Source of the DNA: Toxotes chatareus
Taxonomy: Eukaryota; Chordata; Actinopteri; Toxotidae
NCBI GenBank assembly: GCA_016801885.1
Contig: CM028900.1
Span: forward strand, 8,711,501-8,775,500
Reading direction: 5' to 3'
Length of the DNA stretch: 64,000 nt
The notes below the pieces were generated by a model, which made no database searches, had not been told where the DNA came from, and was given only the letters and a program-made list of their open reading frames with translations. The first letter of the stretch is position 1. Each line of letters opens with the position of its first letter. This document shows, in pieces, positions 12,501 to 23,700 of the stretch. The position numbers and the translations under genes were made by a program.

Positions 12501-12622
12501 AGATCCGGTTCCAGTCGGACCTGAGGTTCGCTGAGAGCTTTAAGAGCAGTTTTAACACCACGCTGCTCACTGAGCTCCCACAGCAGGAGGTGAGGATATA
12601 CAAGGCCACAGCGAAGGAGTGA
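9538..12622 (+). CDS. METTL21C/E-type protein-lysine methyltransferase
   Basis: Four coding exons join in phase: 9538-9715, 10078-10241, 10325-10442 and 12225-12622, giving 285 aa. The translation carries the class I SAM-methyltransferase core of the METTL21 family: a FAGHDISIRESIDTYGALIWPG segment (split here as FAGHDISIRESI and DTYGALIWPG), motif I EIGAGTG (about 138-144), an acidic residue at the end of strand 2 in ATDLP (D161) and the family signature VLAADVVYHH. It is closest to METTL21C and METTL21E as I recall them; these are muscle-enriched lysine methyltransferases. I cannot separate C from E by eye, so no symbol is given. The N-terminal 60 residues are poorly conserved and the ATG at 9538 is the first in-frame one after a stop at 9469. 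Intron 3 (10443-12224) shows no extra exon and none is needed, since SIVASLLG joins AWVTATDLP directly. Confidence 0.88.
9760..10008 (+). repeat. 83-bp direct repeat in three essentially perfect tandem copies
   Basis: Copies begin at 9760, 9843 and 9926 and read identically by eye through CCAAAGTGAAAATTACATC to GAGAGATTCAGATTTT. The array lies in intron 1 of the METTL21 gene, and the first copy overlaps the end of the read-through frame after the exon. The lack of divergence implies very recent duplication, or possibly an assembly artefact. Confidence 0.95.
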
Positions 12623-12990
12623 CAGAGGAGCCTCAAGAGGGGGAGTTTACTGAAAAGTTAAAAGTTTTGTGTTGAGTTTGAAGACATTTATCATTCAAAA
12701 AAACAGGAAATTCCATTTCCTCTCACTGACTGATATTCCTGGAGAGTGCTGTAATTGTCACGAAGAAAGCAGAAATGAAGTTCCTGACTCAATTTTCCGT
12801 TTTAATAAGCTATTTTATTTGCCAGTACTTTTTCATACATTTATTTCAGACTGTTTTTAAAAACAAATTGATTTACTGTAAACATTTCTTCTATATTCAA
12901 ATTTGTCTCTTGATAACTAGTCTACATAAACCCTTATCGAAGGTGCTCTGCTTTTGGCTATTAGTGCAAAGAGTCCATTATTAACCATGA

Positions 12991-12996
12991 AATAAA
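12991..12996 (+). terminator. Polyadenylation signal of the METTL21 gene
   Basis: AATAAA about 370 bases after the stop codon at 12622. A second AATAAA lies near 13084. Confidence 0.55.
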
Positions 12997-13310
12997 CACT
13001 TCAGAAAATGTTTTCCAAGAGGATGAGACTTGGGATTTCTGGTGCCTTAGCTTTTGGTAATTCATTTAATATAGCTGTAAATGAATAAAAACTAAGAAAA
13101 TAAAAGTACTTTCCATAAGTAGTATACACTCTACAGGAGCACATATGCAACAGAGAGAAATAAAGATCTTACATGTTCAACATGTGACTGTCACTTAGCA
13201 CCAACGGTGCCACATAACTCTATCCTTGCTAAAAAAAAAAAAAAAAAAAGTGATTTTTAAAAATGCATTTTAAATCTAAAAGCATCATAATAATGTAACA
13301 AATGCACACA

Positions 13311-13771
13311 TTAAAGGGGCAATGTGTAAGAACTGGCCAACTGTCAAATTCATACTCCAACCAAATGGGGGGGCAGCATGTCCACCCCTATCATAAGAAA
13401 CGAGGAAATGCACTCTGGGCCCTTCTCCCCCCTCACCTTCCCTTGTGCCATAGTCGGACTCGCCACTGGGCCACAACATTGGCCGCTGCATCCATGGGCC
13501 GCTTTGTACTGACCCTCATAAGAACATGCTCCGTGTGTGTTCAATAACTGAGCTTGAGGAAAGAGCAAAGAAATGCCACTTGAGGTGGTATTACAAGATG
13601 GGACAGGCCAGAGCTAGCTGTTAGCATGCTAACTTCAGTATATATCTCAGCAACGCAATACATAGATGTGTTTGACATTACGTCAAAACTGTTATTTCTT
13701 CACATTCTCTTGATAATCATAGTTACATTTTAAATGTTTTAAACTAAAATACTTACACATTGCCCCATTAA
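13311..13771. mobile_element. MITE with TTAA flanks (piggyBac-like)
   Basis: TTAA at 13311-13314 is followed by AGGGGCAATGTGTAAGA, and the far end has the inverted form TCTTACACATTGCCCC-like sequence (ACTTACACATTGCCCCA) followed by TTAA at 13768-13771. The inverted ends match at about 15 of 17 positions. About 450 bases of non-coding DNA lie between. TTAA target duplication with short inverted ends is the signature of piggyBac-type elements; assignment rests on that alone. The open frames inside (13285-13568) overlap on both strands and look non-coding. Confidence 0.65.
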
Positions 13772-14072
13772 GAGTAAGAGAAAGGGGGACAAAGAAAGTG
13801 AAGGTTAAGAGAGGGAGGGACAGTGGGGACCAGTGAGGCTATTAACGATAAGAATTTTCACTTTTCAATACTAAATCAATGGTTAAGTCCGCTCCAGGTT
13901 GGAAATCCACCTCCGTTCTGTTACTATTTCTTGTGCCCACCAATAAAAGTTTAGAGTAGCAAACGTTTGTAATTCTGTGATCAGAAAGTTCAGAAGAGAC
14001 TTGTGTCTGTCCTGAGTGTTTGAGTCTGTACACTGTATAATTTATGTGTTTTCAGGGTGTTTCACAATGACT
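13772..14072 (-). other. Probable 3' UTR of grk1
   Basis: This 300-base stretch follows the grk1 stop codon on the minus strand. I could not find a consensus AATAAA on that strand here, so the real end of the transcript is unresolved and may lie inside or beyond the MITE. Confidence 0.35.
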
Positions 14073-17000
14073 CTACGATATGCAGCAGGTTGATGACTTT
14101 GGCTGCTCTAGTATGGACTCCCTGCGGAGGTCGTTCGGGATGCTGCCTTCAGGACCCCAAAGGTTGAGTTCTCCATAAATACCCATGTCGATCATCTCCT
14201 CTTGCCAAGGGATGGGGATGTTGCCAGAGGAAAACTCGTCAAAAAAGGTCTTATCAGGATCCTCCAAGGTCACCCCCTTCACCGAGGAGAAAGCTCCAAC
14301 GTCATCCAGACTTTTAGCATACACCACTTTAGGGTCAGGGACAAAAGGAGGAGGTAGAATACCTGAAGAGGTGAAATACGGAAATTTAAAAAACAGTCAA
14401 ACTGTTGGAGGAAGGAAAAAACATCCAGGTCTGAAGAAATTTGAAATAAGTGACTTTGAACAAGGCCATGTATATTTTACGCTTCAGAAGTTATACCCAA
14501 CCCTGAACAAGACGGAAGAATAAAAGAGTAAAGGAAATAGGTCATACCTGCATTCAGTTTCCTCCAGTTGATACCATTAAAGAATGGGTGTGCTCTGATC
14601 TCATCACAGGATCCGTTCTTAAAACCCATCCTTTTGTCGACCTCTTTGGCCAGCAGCCCATCACAGAGCGACTTTGCATGCTCACTGACATTGTCTGGAT
14701 AGGCCACCACCCGTGTCAGAACACGCTCCTTCATCTCCTCACGTTCAACCTAAAGAGGAGATAAAGAACCTCTCATTTATTTCACAGAGTCAGCCATTTT
14801 TGTGCACAAGGTAAATAAATCTTATGTTGCAAAAAAAAAATAGGCAACTAACTTTCTCCCCTCTGTTTCTGAAAGGGTTCTTAGCAGCCATGAACTCAAA
14901 CAATGTCACCCCCAGAGTGAAGTAGTCGACCGAAGTGTCATATTTTTCTCCTTTCAGCATCTCCGGAGACATGTACCCTGAAAGTGAAACAATGACAAAA
15001 AATAATGTTCTGATCAAGTGATCAACAGTGAGTGAGATTACACCTCTAGATACGATATTGTTTATTCATTGCTTGGTAGATGCACATGAGACCCACCTGG
15101 TGTCCCGGCATAGCCTTTAGTCATTGTTTTGCCTTCTTTGAGCTCCACAGCAAGACCCAGGTCTGATATACGCACATTCCCTGTTCAACAGCATACAGAC
15201 ATTCTCATCAGCCACTATTTATACATGGGTGACAGTAAGTTTACCTGTGTTTGATTAGACATTATTACCGTCATTATCTAGCAGTACATTTTCTGGTTTG
15301 AGATCTCTGTAGATAATTCTTTTCTGGTGGAGGTGCTCCAAGCCTTGGATAATCTGAGCAATGTAAAAACAGGCTCTGGGCTCGTCAAAGCCCGGGTTGT
15401 TCTCATCCACCAGGTAGATGTGGTACCTTCAGGGAAGACAGAACAAGTACGCTTTGGGTCTGTCCAGTTAAGTATTTCTTTTGATTATGTGACTTAAAGT
15501 GACTGGTGCTTTATGAGGAACCGCTCAGGGTTATTCTTGTCATCAAAATGAATTTCTAGCCCCCCGGGGAATAACTGTTTGCATAAAGCCTGCAGTCAGG
15601 TGTATCTTCAGCAACTGACTCTCCTATGAAAGTTATTGAGATACTGTAACTAATTCGCATTGGTGGCTCTACCACACATGTGTAACTGCACCCATGTGCC
15701 TGTAATCAGACATACAACAGTTTAGCAACCAAATGTGCTGTAATTTGAAATTACCACTCAGAGATGAAATGTGGCACATTGGCCACAATTGGTTCTATCT
15801 GCCAAAATTAAGAAGGCTGCAAATAAAGCAACAGCATGATAGAAAGAGGAAAATGAATAAGTGCTATCACTGTTCCACCAATGAGCATACAAGAGAGTTT
15901 TTCAGAATGTGAAGTTACTTGAGGTCTCCTCCATTCATGATGGTCATGACCAGACAAAGTTCTTCCTTTGTCTGGAAGGCGTACGCCAACGACACAATGA
16001 AGCGACTGTGAACCTTCTCAAGAATCCTCTTCTCCACCATCGCACCCTACAGGAGAAAGTTAGGAAAGACAATTTTGAAAAATAATGGATGAGGGGCCCT
16101 TTCAAAAAAAAAATGTGAAAAATGTGAAACTGCAGGGACATTCCCTCTAACTGCTTGAAGAAAAATGTGCAATATGTTTTCATATCTGTGCCAGGTTGAA
16201 GTATATTTCAAAGAATGACCTCAGACAAGTCAAGGGCAAGATATAACTGTGCCAAGGAGTTCCATTCAGAAGAGCTTTTCACTAAAGCTCCCTGTAATCA
16301 CTCTATCCCTGTCTCAGTGTTTAATACTGCAGGCTAAAGCCAAACAAGACAGAGGCAGGGACAAAGATGATTAGCACCATTGCAGGCTGCAGGCTCGGTG
16401 CAGGGCACTTTCTCTGGAACATACAGCCAGTAACACACCTGTATTAATCAAAACACTACAAGACCAGTTAAAAGAGCTGTGTGTTTCCCTTAAATCTCAT
16501 GTGAGGAAACACAACAGTACTGCATTCATATTGTTTCATAGGGGCCAAATTTAATCTTTTAGCCACAAACATATTTATTTTCATAGATTTATTACTATTT
16601 GACTGATATTGAGATAACTTATGTTAACTGCAGGCACTAATATATCACACACTGAAAAATATTCAATTTCATACAATAAAAAGCCCAAAACCTGCAGCAT
16701 GTGTTTCATTGTGTCCTTAATCGATCCTGTTAAACGTGTTTGGGCACAGTTAATATAAACAGGATTAGTGTAAAGTTCAGTCCCTCGTTTAAAACTATAT
16801 GTCTATTAGAATTAAAAGTTGAAAACTATGCTGGCCTAAAAAGACCAAGATCATGGTGATTAAAGGAACATACTATCAAGAGTGACATTTTGTTCTCTCA
16901 CCTCATAGCCTTTTCTCTTCTTCAACCTCTTCTTGTTGAGTTTCTTACAGGCATAAAGTTTCCCCGTGGCTTTCATCTGACAGGCCGACACCTCCCCAAA

Positions 17001-17600
17001 CCCACCTTTCCCCAGCACACGGAAATCTAGGAACCAGTCTGCATCCATGGGCTGCATCTCCAGCCACTTCCACTGCAGGAACCTCTTCAGGTACATGCTC
17101 TCCAAGAAGAAATTGTAGGGGGCCTCCCGCAGATAGTCCAACGTTGTGGCCAATGCTGCAGCAAACAAATCATCCCCTACAGCCTCCTGGCCTTCCTTCA
17201 CCTTAGTTATGATGTCCTCAGACAGGAATGGGCAGTAGTGTTTGGCAGAGGGGTCCATGTAACGCTGGACAATCTTTGAGGCCTTCTTTGCCCTGTCAGA
17301 ATCCTCCGCCAGGTCATAGTCCTCGATGTCTTTCCACAAACGGCAAACCCCATGATATTCGTTATTCGCATCCAAGAATTCTCTAAAGAGGCGTTTGCCA
17401 ATAGGTTGTTCCACACAGACCAAGTCAAAGGCCAAATCCAGGGTTTCCCTCAGGCCCTCGCACACAGTGATGTGAGGCAGTTTGAGGCGAGAATGGTACT
17501 TCTTATCCCGAGCTGCTGAGGCATTAGAGCCATCGATGCTTCCACGGGCATTGATGTAAGCAGAATTTGCTACCACTGTGGTCAGTCCTCCAATATCCAT
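14073..17600 (-). CDS. grk1: Rhodopsin kinase, G protein-coupled receptor kinase 1
   Basis: Seven coding exons on the minus strand join in phase: 17600-16902, 16046-15919, 15426-15269, 15180-15097, 14977-14853, 14749-14548, 14362-14073, giving 561 aa, close to the 563 of human GRK1. The N-terminus (MDIGGLTTVVANSAYINARG) is typical of visual GRKs. The order is an RGS-homology region (about 55-175), the AGC kinase domain with GKGGFG (197-202), catalytic lysine in YACKK (K219), YRDLKPEN (D317) and DLG (D335), then the AGC tail. The last four residues CCIS are a CaaX box ending in Ser, which predicts farnesylation and membrane attachment, as in mammalian GRK1. It phosphorylates light-activated opsin in photoreceptor outer segments and so helps shut off phototransduction. 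GRK7 was considered, but the N-terminus, the farnesyl-type tail and the neighbouring tfdp1 favour GRK1. Teleosts have two copies (grk1a/grk1b); I cannot tell which this is. Confidence 0.96.
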
Positions 17601-17870
17601 GTTGAGGGTAGATGACTGTTAGGCGACACAAAGGGGAGTCATTGCAAGAGAAAACAGAGGCAGAGGATAAATGCTGCTAACCGATGTGCAGGGGTGAGGC
17701 AATAAAAGAATGAAGCCAAGGTGAGAAAACACAAAACAAATCACAGAGGAGTGGCAGATGGCGCATGAGAGAGAAACAGGGACACGCAACTGGTGTCGAA
17801 CAAGATCCCAGCACACTCTGAGCACCGTACCACCCTCATTCACACACACACCTGAGTCAACACCTTTTGG

Positions 17871-17876
17871 TAATCC
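17871..17876 (-). promoter_or_regulatory. Candidate CRX/OTX site upstream of grk1
   Basis: TAATCC (GGATTA on the coding strand) lies about 270 bases upstream of the grk1 start codon. TAATCC is the core bound by CRX/OTX factors in photoreceptor promoters. A six-base match is weak on its own; the position and the gene make it plausible. Confidence 0.3.
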
Positions 17877-18205
17877 ATTAACACCCTAATGCCCCAGACA
17901 AAGTGTGCAAGCACATGCTGGAACAGAACAACACAGGCAACATTCAGTACACAACTGGAGTGACACCAGCAAACCAACTGGCAAATAACAGCAGTGGGAC
18001 ATTCATGTGGTCTTCTCGTGTAGTTGCTTCACAGGCTAAGATTTAGGAAAGCAGTTGTGTTTATGATAAACTCGGAGCCCCCACAAAATCACAATACATT
18101 GGAATGATGTTCGTTTCTATTAAGATGTACCAGATGGTGTTTATGTTTCTAAAATAAATCTTCATTAAAACAAGATGCTCCTTAAAGTGTGAAATATTAA
18201 AGGTT

Positions 18206-18716
18206 ATGTTCATATATTTTCAAATCTGTCTTAATACTGACATACCTGTATGTCCATTGGAGGGATTACTGGTTGCTGTAATCATTCCTCCTGTCAACAC
18301 TGGCTGCAATGAAGTCCCATCTCAAAGCAAATTTAAGGCAGGCCAATATCAGGCCTCAGCAGCCTCAGATTTTGACAAGTCAAGTGGGTGTCTTCCAAAA
18401 CTAGCAAATCTGGTTCCAAATCACTTCCTTAAAATTTAATTTCAGAGGATACTCACTTCATAAAGTTAATACGAGGTTTCAGCTAAACCTTTGAATGCAT
18501 TTCAACACAGAATGAGGACTGAATCCTCACATTGAAAATGCTCCAGGAAGAGATTTCTTTGCGGCCACTGTGGACAGGAGGAATGATTACAGTGGCCAAC
18601 GGCACTTTCAATGTACAGATGGGCATGTCACTATTGAACTGGATCAAAAAAGGATCAAAAATGATGCAGCAGAACCAGATATCTTTTTTATTATATGAAT
18701 TTTTCTTCCTTAACAA
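18206..18716. repeat. Imperfect inverted repeat pair, about 100 bp arms
   Basis: The plus strand at about 18230-18340 and the minus strand at about 18640-18530 are homologous: both contain CTGTAATCATTCCTCCTGTC and give related translations around VIIPPV. Flanking sequence at 18350-18410 (GCCTCAGCAG, then CAAGTGGG) recurs near 51050-51095, so this is a dispersed element. It may be a foldback transposon or two copies inserted head to head. The antisense and sense open frames here are by-products. Confidence 0.6.
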
Positions 18717-19260
18717 AACCTGATACCTGTATTACCCACAATACAGCGCAACTGCTGATAGCTTGGTCAGAGATTGAGGTGTAAAGCTAGCAGCAGCTAA
18801 TGTAGCCTCAAGCTGCTAACTTGAAGCTGAAATGAGGAGCATGAGGAGCAGGGCTGATAAACTCATTCAGCAATAACTCCCCAAAACCTGGAACATACTT
18901 CTGTTCTGTAAAATCAACTGAGCTCCCCATTAAGATAACTTGTGATAAAAATGCTTTAAAACATGACATATCCTGCTGCTTCTGGATCAGATGTATTAAC
19001 AAAGAGCACAACATATGACACTGGAACAACATCCACATTAACCAGTGTCTGCAGCATGTGCTACATTTTGGCCCTTAGTGGTTCTCAATGTCAAAAACAT
19101 TTGGGCACACCTCATTAAAAACAGGGCCCAGTGTCAATGTCAGTAGTTTGCCCTTGTAAACCCATGTCTATATTACTTAAAGTCAAAAGAAGATGGACAT
19201 AAAACTATATCAGCTTAACATAAGGACCAAAGGTGTGGAGAGTAAAGGAGTGTATAATCG

Positions 19261-19395
19261 TTCTCACCTCACAGCCATCCTCTTCTCGAGTCTCTAACAT
19301 GCAGTTTCCCTGACGCTTTCCTCTGACAAGCAGACACCTCCCCAAACCCACCTTTCCCCAGCACAGATATATAGGAGGTACTGTAGATCCATGGG
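19261..19395 (-). pseudogene. Degraded partial duplicate of the 3' end of grk1 exon 1
   Basis: The plus-strand text TCTCACCTCACAGCC, then GACACCTCCCCAAACCCACC and TTTCCCCAGCACA, closely matches 16896-17049, which encodes the glycine loop and ATP-binding lysine region and the exon 1 splice donor. About 20 bases are missing between the donor and the glycine-loop part, so the frame is broken, and no other grk1 exon accompanies it. It is on the same strand as grk1, about 1.7 kb upstream of the start codon. Confidence 0.8.
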
Positions 19396-20390
19396 TTTTT
19401 TTTTTTTTCTTTTTGTTGTTATTGTTGCTTTTTTTTGTTTTGGAATCTCAAACAACTTCAGACTCTTAAAAACAGAGCTACTGAGATGTAGATGGCTTGT
19501 TTGAGGAATACAACTTACAAGAAGCCTTCATCTTTGACATGGCAGAGAAAAAAAAATATACTGGGGCATAAAGTGTGCCTGTCTGAATTACTTGTAATTT
19601 GAGGAATATTAACATAATGCTGTTCCAGGCCTGATACAAATAGAAAGTCAACTTTTTGTTGCAACAAACTTGCATAAATTATAGATACAAACTTATTAAA
19701 ACAATCTATATTTAATTTGCAAACTTATATTAGATTACAGAAAAGGTTTTTGGAAGTCAGTACATGTGTTGCTCAGTTTTAAAATGGAGATCTTTGAAGG
19801 AGCACATCAAGACCTACACAACCACACATTGTTACATCAATAATTTTGAAGGTTTATCTTTACCACTGGCCTCTAAAGGATACTATAAGCTACAATCGTT
19901 GTAGGATTCATATATGTAATTAACAAACAAAGCTTATTTACCTATCAGGAGCCTGGGTTATGAAAGTCCTTACCTTGCTGGTGCCATTATTTTGTAAACA
20001 CTACCAAGGCGTTAACAGGGCGGTGATGGAGAAGTCCTCAACTCCAGAAATACAAAAAAAAGAAAACTAGAAAACAAGATCAGGAAAGCAGCTGCCTACA
20101 GAACAGAAGGAAGCCGGCCCAACACAATGGGGGATAAGGAACTATATCAAATTATTTCCCAGAGCACAAAACAAAAAGTACCAACACATCTGATGGAGCC
20201 CCATCCTGAGATGCCATGGCAACTGTATTAGGCCATTCAGAATCCATGGTGTTGCTCTAACACGTTAAGCAGACAGTTTGGCCATCTTGTAACATTTTGA
20301 TCATCATCATCATGTCCGCCATATGTAATTGCAAAAATAATAGGAATAACTATTCAAACAAGTACATTATACATTCTCCAACAGCAGTAG

Positions 20391-20732
20391 CTTTTACAGA
20401 GGGTTTTTTTTTTTAGTGGGATGGCTTATTGAGAAGTGGATTAGACATACAAAGACTTTAGCGTGGTGGCAGGGCCGCAGACCACAGTTCCCTTGGACGA
20501 CACCTCCCCCAGAGCTGTAGTGCAGGTGCACGTGATTCAGGAGCAGAAGAAGATAGGTGCAATACACACCTCTGTTCAATATTCGTCTACACCCCTGAGA
20601 AAGCCAGACAGAAATACAGGCATGGGAAACAGGGGGAAAGGCTGAAGAAGCACACACAAAGGGGGACTAAATTCCCATGATGAAGGTGGTTTGAAGGACT
20701 GTGCTTGTTGGAGCGGCGAGGCGTAGACAGGT
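20391..20732 (-). other. Probable 3' UTR of tfdp1
   Basis: Sequence directly after the tfdp1 stop codon on the minus strand. I saw no consensus AATAAA on that strand, so the end is not defined. The small overlapping frames here on both strands are not convincing. Confidence 0.4.
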
Positions 20733-23700
20733 TTAGTCTTCATCGTCGTTCTCATCGTACTCGTCCTCGTCATCATCATCACCCATGTACGACACTGGGG
20801 TCTCCACACGGGACCCGCTGTAGTGAGAGTCATTCGAGCTGGAGGCCATGGTGCCGTCAATGCAACCATCACTACAAGGAAAAGGGGGATGAGTTTATCA
20901 TTCAGTTAGAAAGCAAGCTTAATAGAGGACAAGGTGATAGAGCGGGGGGGCTAAGCATAACAACATGTTCTTTCTGTCACATTTGTTTAATTACTTCTCA
21001 CCTGCTTGCAGGGTAACGAGCTCCATTAGCTGAGGATCCTCCAGTGATGTAGACGTTACTGATGGGGCCCTTTGCCATCTCTGGAAAAAGAAACAATAAA
21101 ATAACCTAAAGAAATAAAGTAGCCTGCATTCATCACTCTCTGCTGCAGTCACACCACTGTTACAATGAACACCCCCTGGAAGTGAAGTAATCGCACTAAA
21201 GCTTCTCTGCAACTTCTCCCTCACAGATGAGTAGCGTGCTCACTAGCAAATAATGTGTAAATTAGCAACCTACGATTTCTTTCCCCAACAATTTATGACT
21301 TTGTGTCTCTTCACTGTCAAAAAGCATAAAAAAGATGGATCCGTCATTAAGTAAAAGCAGTCATTTTGTAGTGTAAGGGTTCAGAAGGCTTTTTTTTTAA
21401 TAAATTACCAAACTGGGTGTGTATCATGATTTGCAACAGAAATTACACAATTTCATTACACAGCATTTGCTCCGCATGTGTCAAATGACACCTGTTGTAT
21501 CATAAGCAATCTCTGCCATGGACACATCAAATGTGGTTTAAAAACAAAGGCAATGGCAAAGTGGACTGACCCAAACTCAGATCAATCTTAATCTAACCAG
21601 TATCTATTCACTAGTGCTGCTGCTTCTGTCACTGTTCAATTCTTCATCTTTAAAACTGACAAAAAAAAAAAAAATCTCTGAAAAATGTCCTACAGTTTGT
21701 CTTCACATTGTTTTGCTACTGTCTCAGACTGCATTTCCTCTAGGTGCTTAACAGCACATTTCCAGTGGATGACCAATGAAAGGCTTTTGATGTAAAGAAG
21801 GAACTCTAGGTACATTAGGACTAACCTATAACATAGGGCTCCAAGGCTTTGGGCACAAGATTGCGTGCAACCTTCAGATCCTCTGCAGAACACTTTCCCA
21901 CCTCCAAACCACAGGCCATGCCCATACGCTTCAGCACCTCGATGTCATCGTGGATCTCAAACATGCTGTCAAAATTGAACAAATACTCAAACCTGCAATG
22001 AGAAAGAAGAACAGGAGAAAGTGTGAATTATGATTTTTTTTAAACAAAACAAACATTTCCCAGTCTAATATTTCAGTGGTTCAAGGAGCAGAAGACAATA
22101 TTATAGTTCATATTTCATAGAATGATAAACACTAGAAATTACAAAATTAAAACAAATTTTAAAAATTTAATTAAAATTTAAATACACCAAATTTTGTTCA
22201 CTGTGCAGTGCACTTTGTCCGTGTCTAATTTTAAACTGAGTTAGATCTGCAGTTTAGAAACACACTCATGTCTTGAGAAGCAGTACAGTGCAGGAGGGTT
22301 GCAACCAACACATGTAAGCCAATTTACATGTATTGGTTCTTAAATGCTCATTTAAAAAAAAAAAAAACGCCACAGCTACCAAACTGAGGGTAAACACCAT
22401 GAAACGTTATGACAAGAATGTAGGAGTACTTACATTTTAAAGTCAAGAGATTTGTAAAGCATGTGGCTTGACATCATTTGGCTGATAGAAAATGATTATC
22501 TACTTGGTTCTCCAAATTTTGTGGGATATCCTGAGACACTCAAATGCCATAAAAAGCCTTAAGGGTTCAACTTAACTCACTGCAGTAGAAACAATGTGAC
22601 TGGCTTTGTTTGTTTCACAGGTAAATAGAATTTACTTAAATGGCCTAACCAGCCTGGCTTTTCCTGTCCTAGTTCCATAGCCAGGTTAAGAAGCTAACAG
22701 TCCATTTTCAGACTAGTGTCCAATAAAAATCTCAGAGACAACAATGGGATAGTGAAATACTGTTGGCAGCGTATTTAGTACACATTCTTTACATTTCCCA
22801 CCAAAATAAAATGTTCGACTGTGGGTCTGAGGAGCAGTGCATTTAGTACATGTGTTTGTTGCAGATTACACTATGACAGATTAGATTGGGTTCTTGCCCC
22901 TGCTGATGTGACTACTGCTTCAATTTTCACAACCAAAAGGCATGTAATGACAACAGTAAATGTCAAATTTATATACAAGGTGATTAGATTCAGGGTGAAG
23001 CATTTAATCTAGCCATAACTGCCACTAAGCTGCATTTGAGCCATGCACTGCAGCACCATGAGCAGCACACAGTGCTCATTAACGTGATGTATTATTCTTT
23101 ATGTTGGTTTGCATAAACAGAACAGGATATAAGGGGCCCGGGAACAGGACAAGAGTTTAACTGCATGTCAGTGGGATGGTAATGTTCCATCTGTCGCTGC
23201 TGTCTGTCGTTTGTTTTTCAAAAAGGTGGACATATTTCTATCCTACATTAGCCTTAATTAAAATTTTGCATTTAGGTGCCAACTGGAAAGTCTCACATCT
23301 ACATCTCCAGAGTCAGCTGCTTAACAGCTACTTACTGAACTGTTGAGTCATGTTCTCAAGAAACTGCATCTCTGTCTTTATCAGGCTCATCCTGATGACC
23401 AACCTTAATTACTTGGCACTCAAAATTTTCAAACCACTTTTGGCTTCCTTTCCAAGAACTGGAAAAGTATTAACCTGCAAATAATACATTTTATTGTACT
23501 GGGTTGGTAATAATGTGCCTTGAGTAGTAGAAATTTTCTACTACCCCAGAATTGCTAGTGAGTACAAACATTGCTAGTGCTGAAAATGAAGCATGTACTT
23601 GTCATTGGAGATGCTGCAGTCGATGACAGTTTTCTTGCTGGTGTTGACAATGATAAAGGGAAGGTGGATGATGGAGTTGGGAGGTGGAGGTCTGTTTGCC

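Larger units (their letters stand above)
17601..20390. other. Interval between grk1 and the tfdp1 3' end; no atp4b exons seen
   Basis: In human the order is TFDP1-ATP4B-GRK1. Here the gap holds the grk1 upstream region, a pair of inverted repeats (18206-18716), a degraded duplicate of grk1 exon 1 (19261-19395) and T-rich DNA near 19400. I looked on both strands for a short N-terminal cytoplasmic exon, a membrane-span exon or cysteine-containing ectodomain exons of a P-type ATPase beta subunit and found none. Confidence 0.6.

Noticed and set aside
14073..17600. GRK7 as the identity of the visual kinase
   Set aside because: The N-terminus, the CaaX box ending in Ser (GRK7 usually ends in Leu) and adjacency to tfdp1 fit GRK1.
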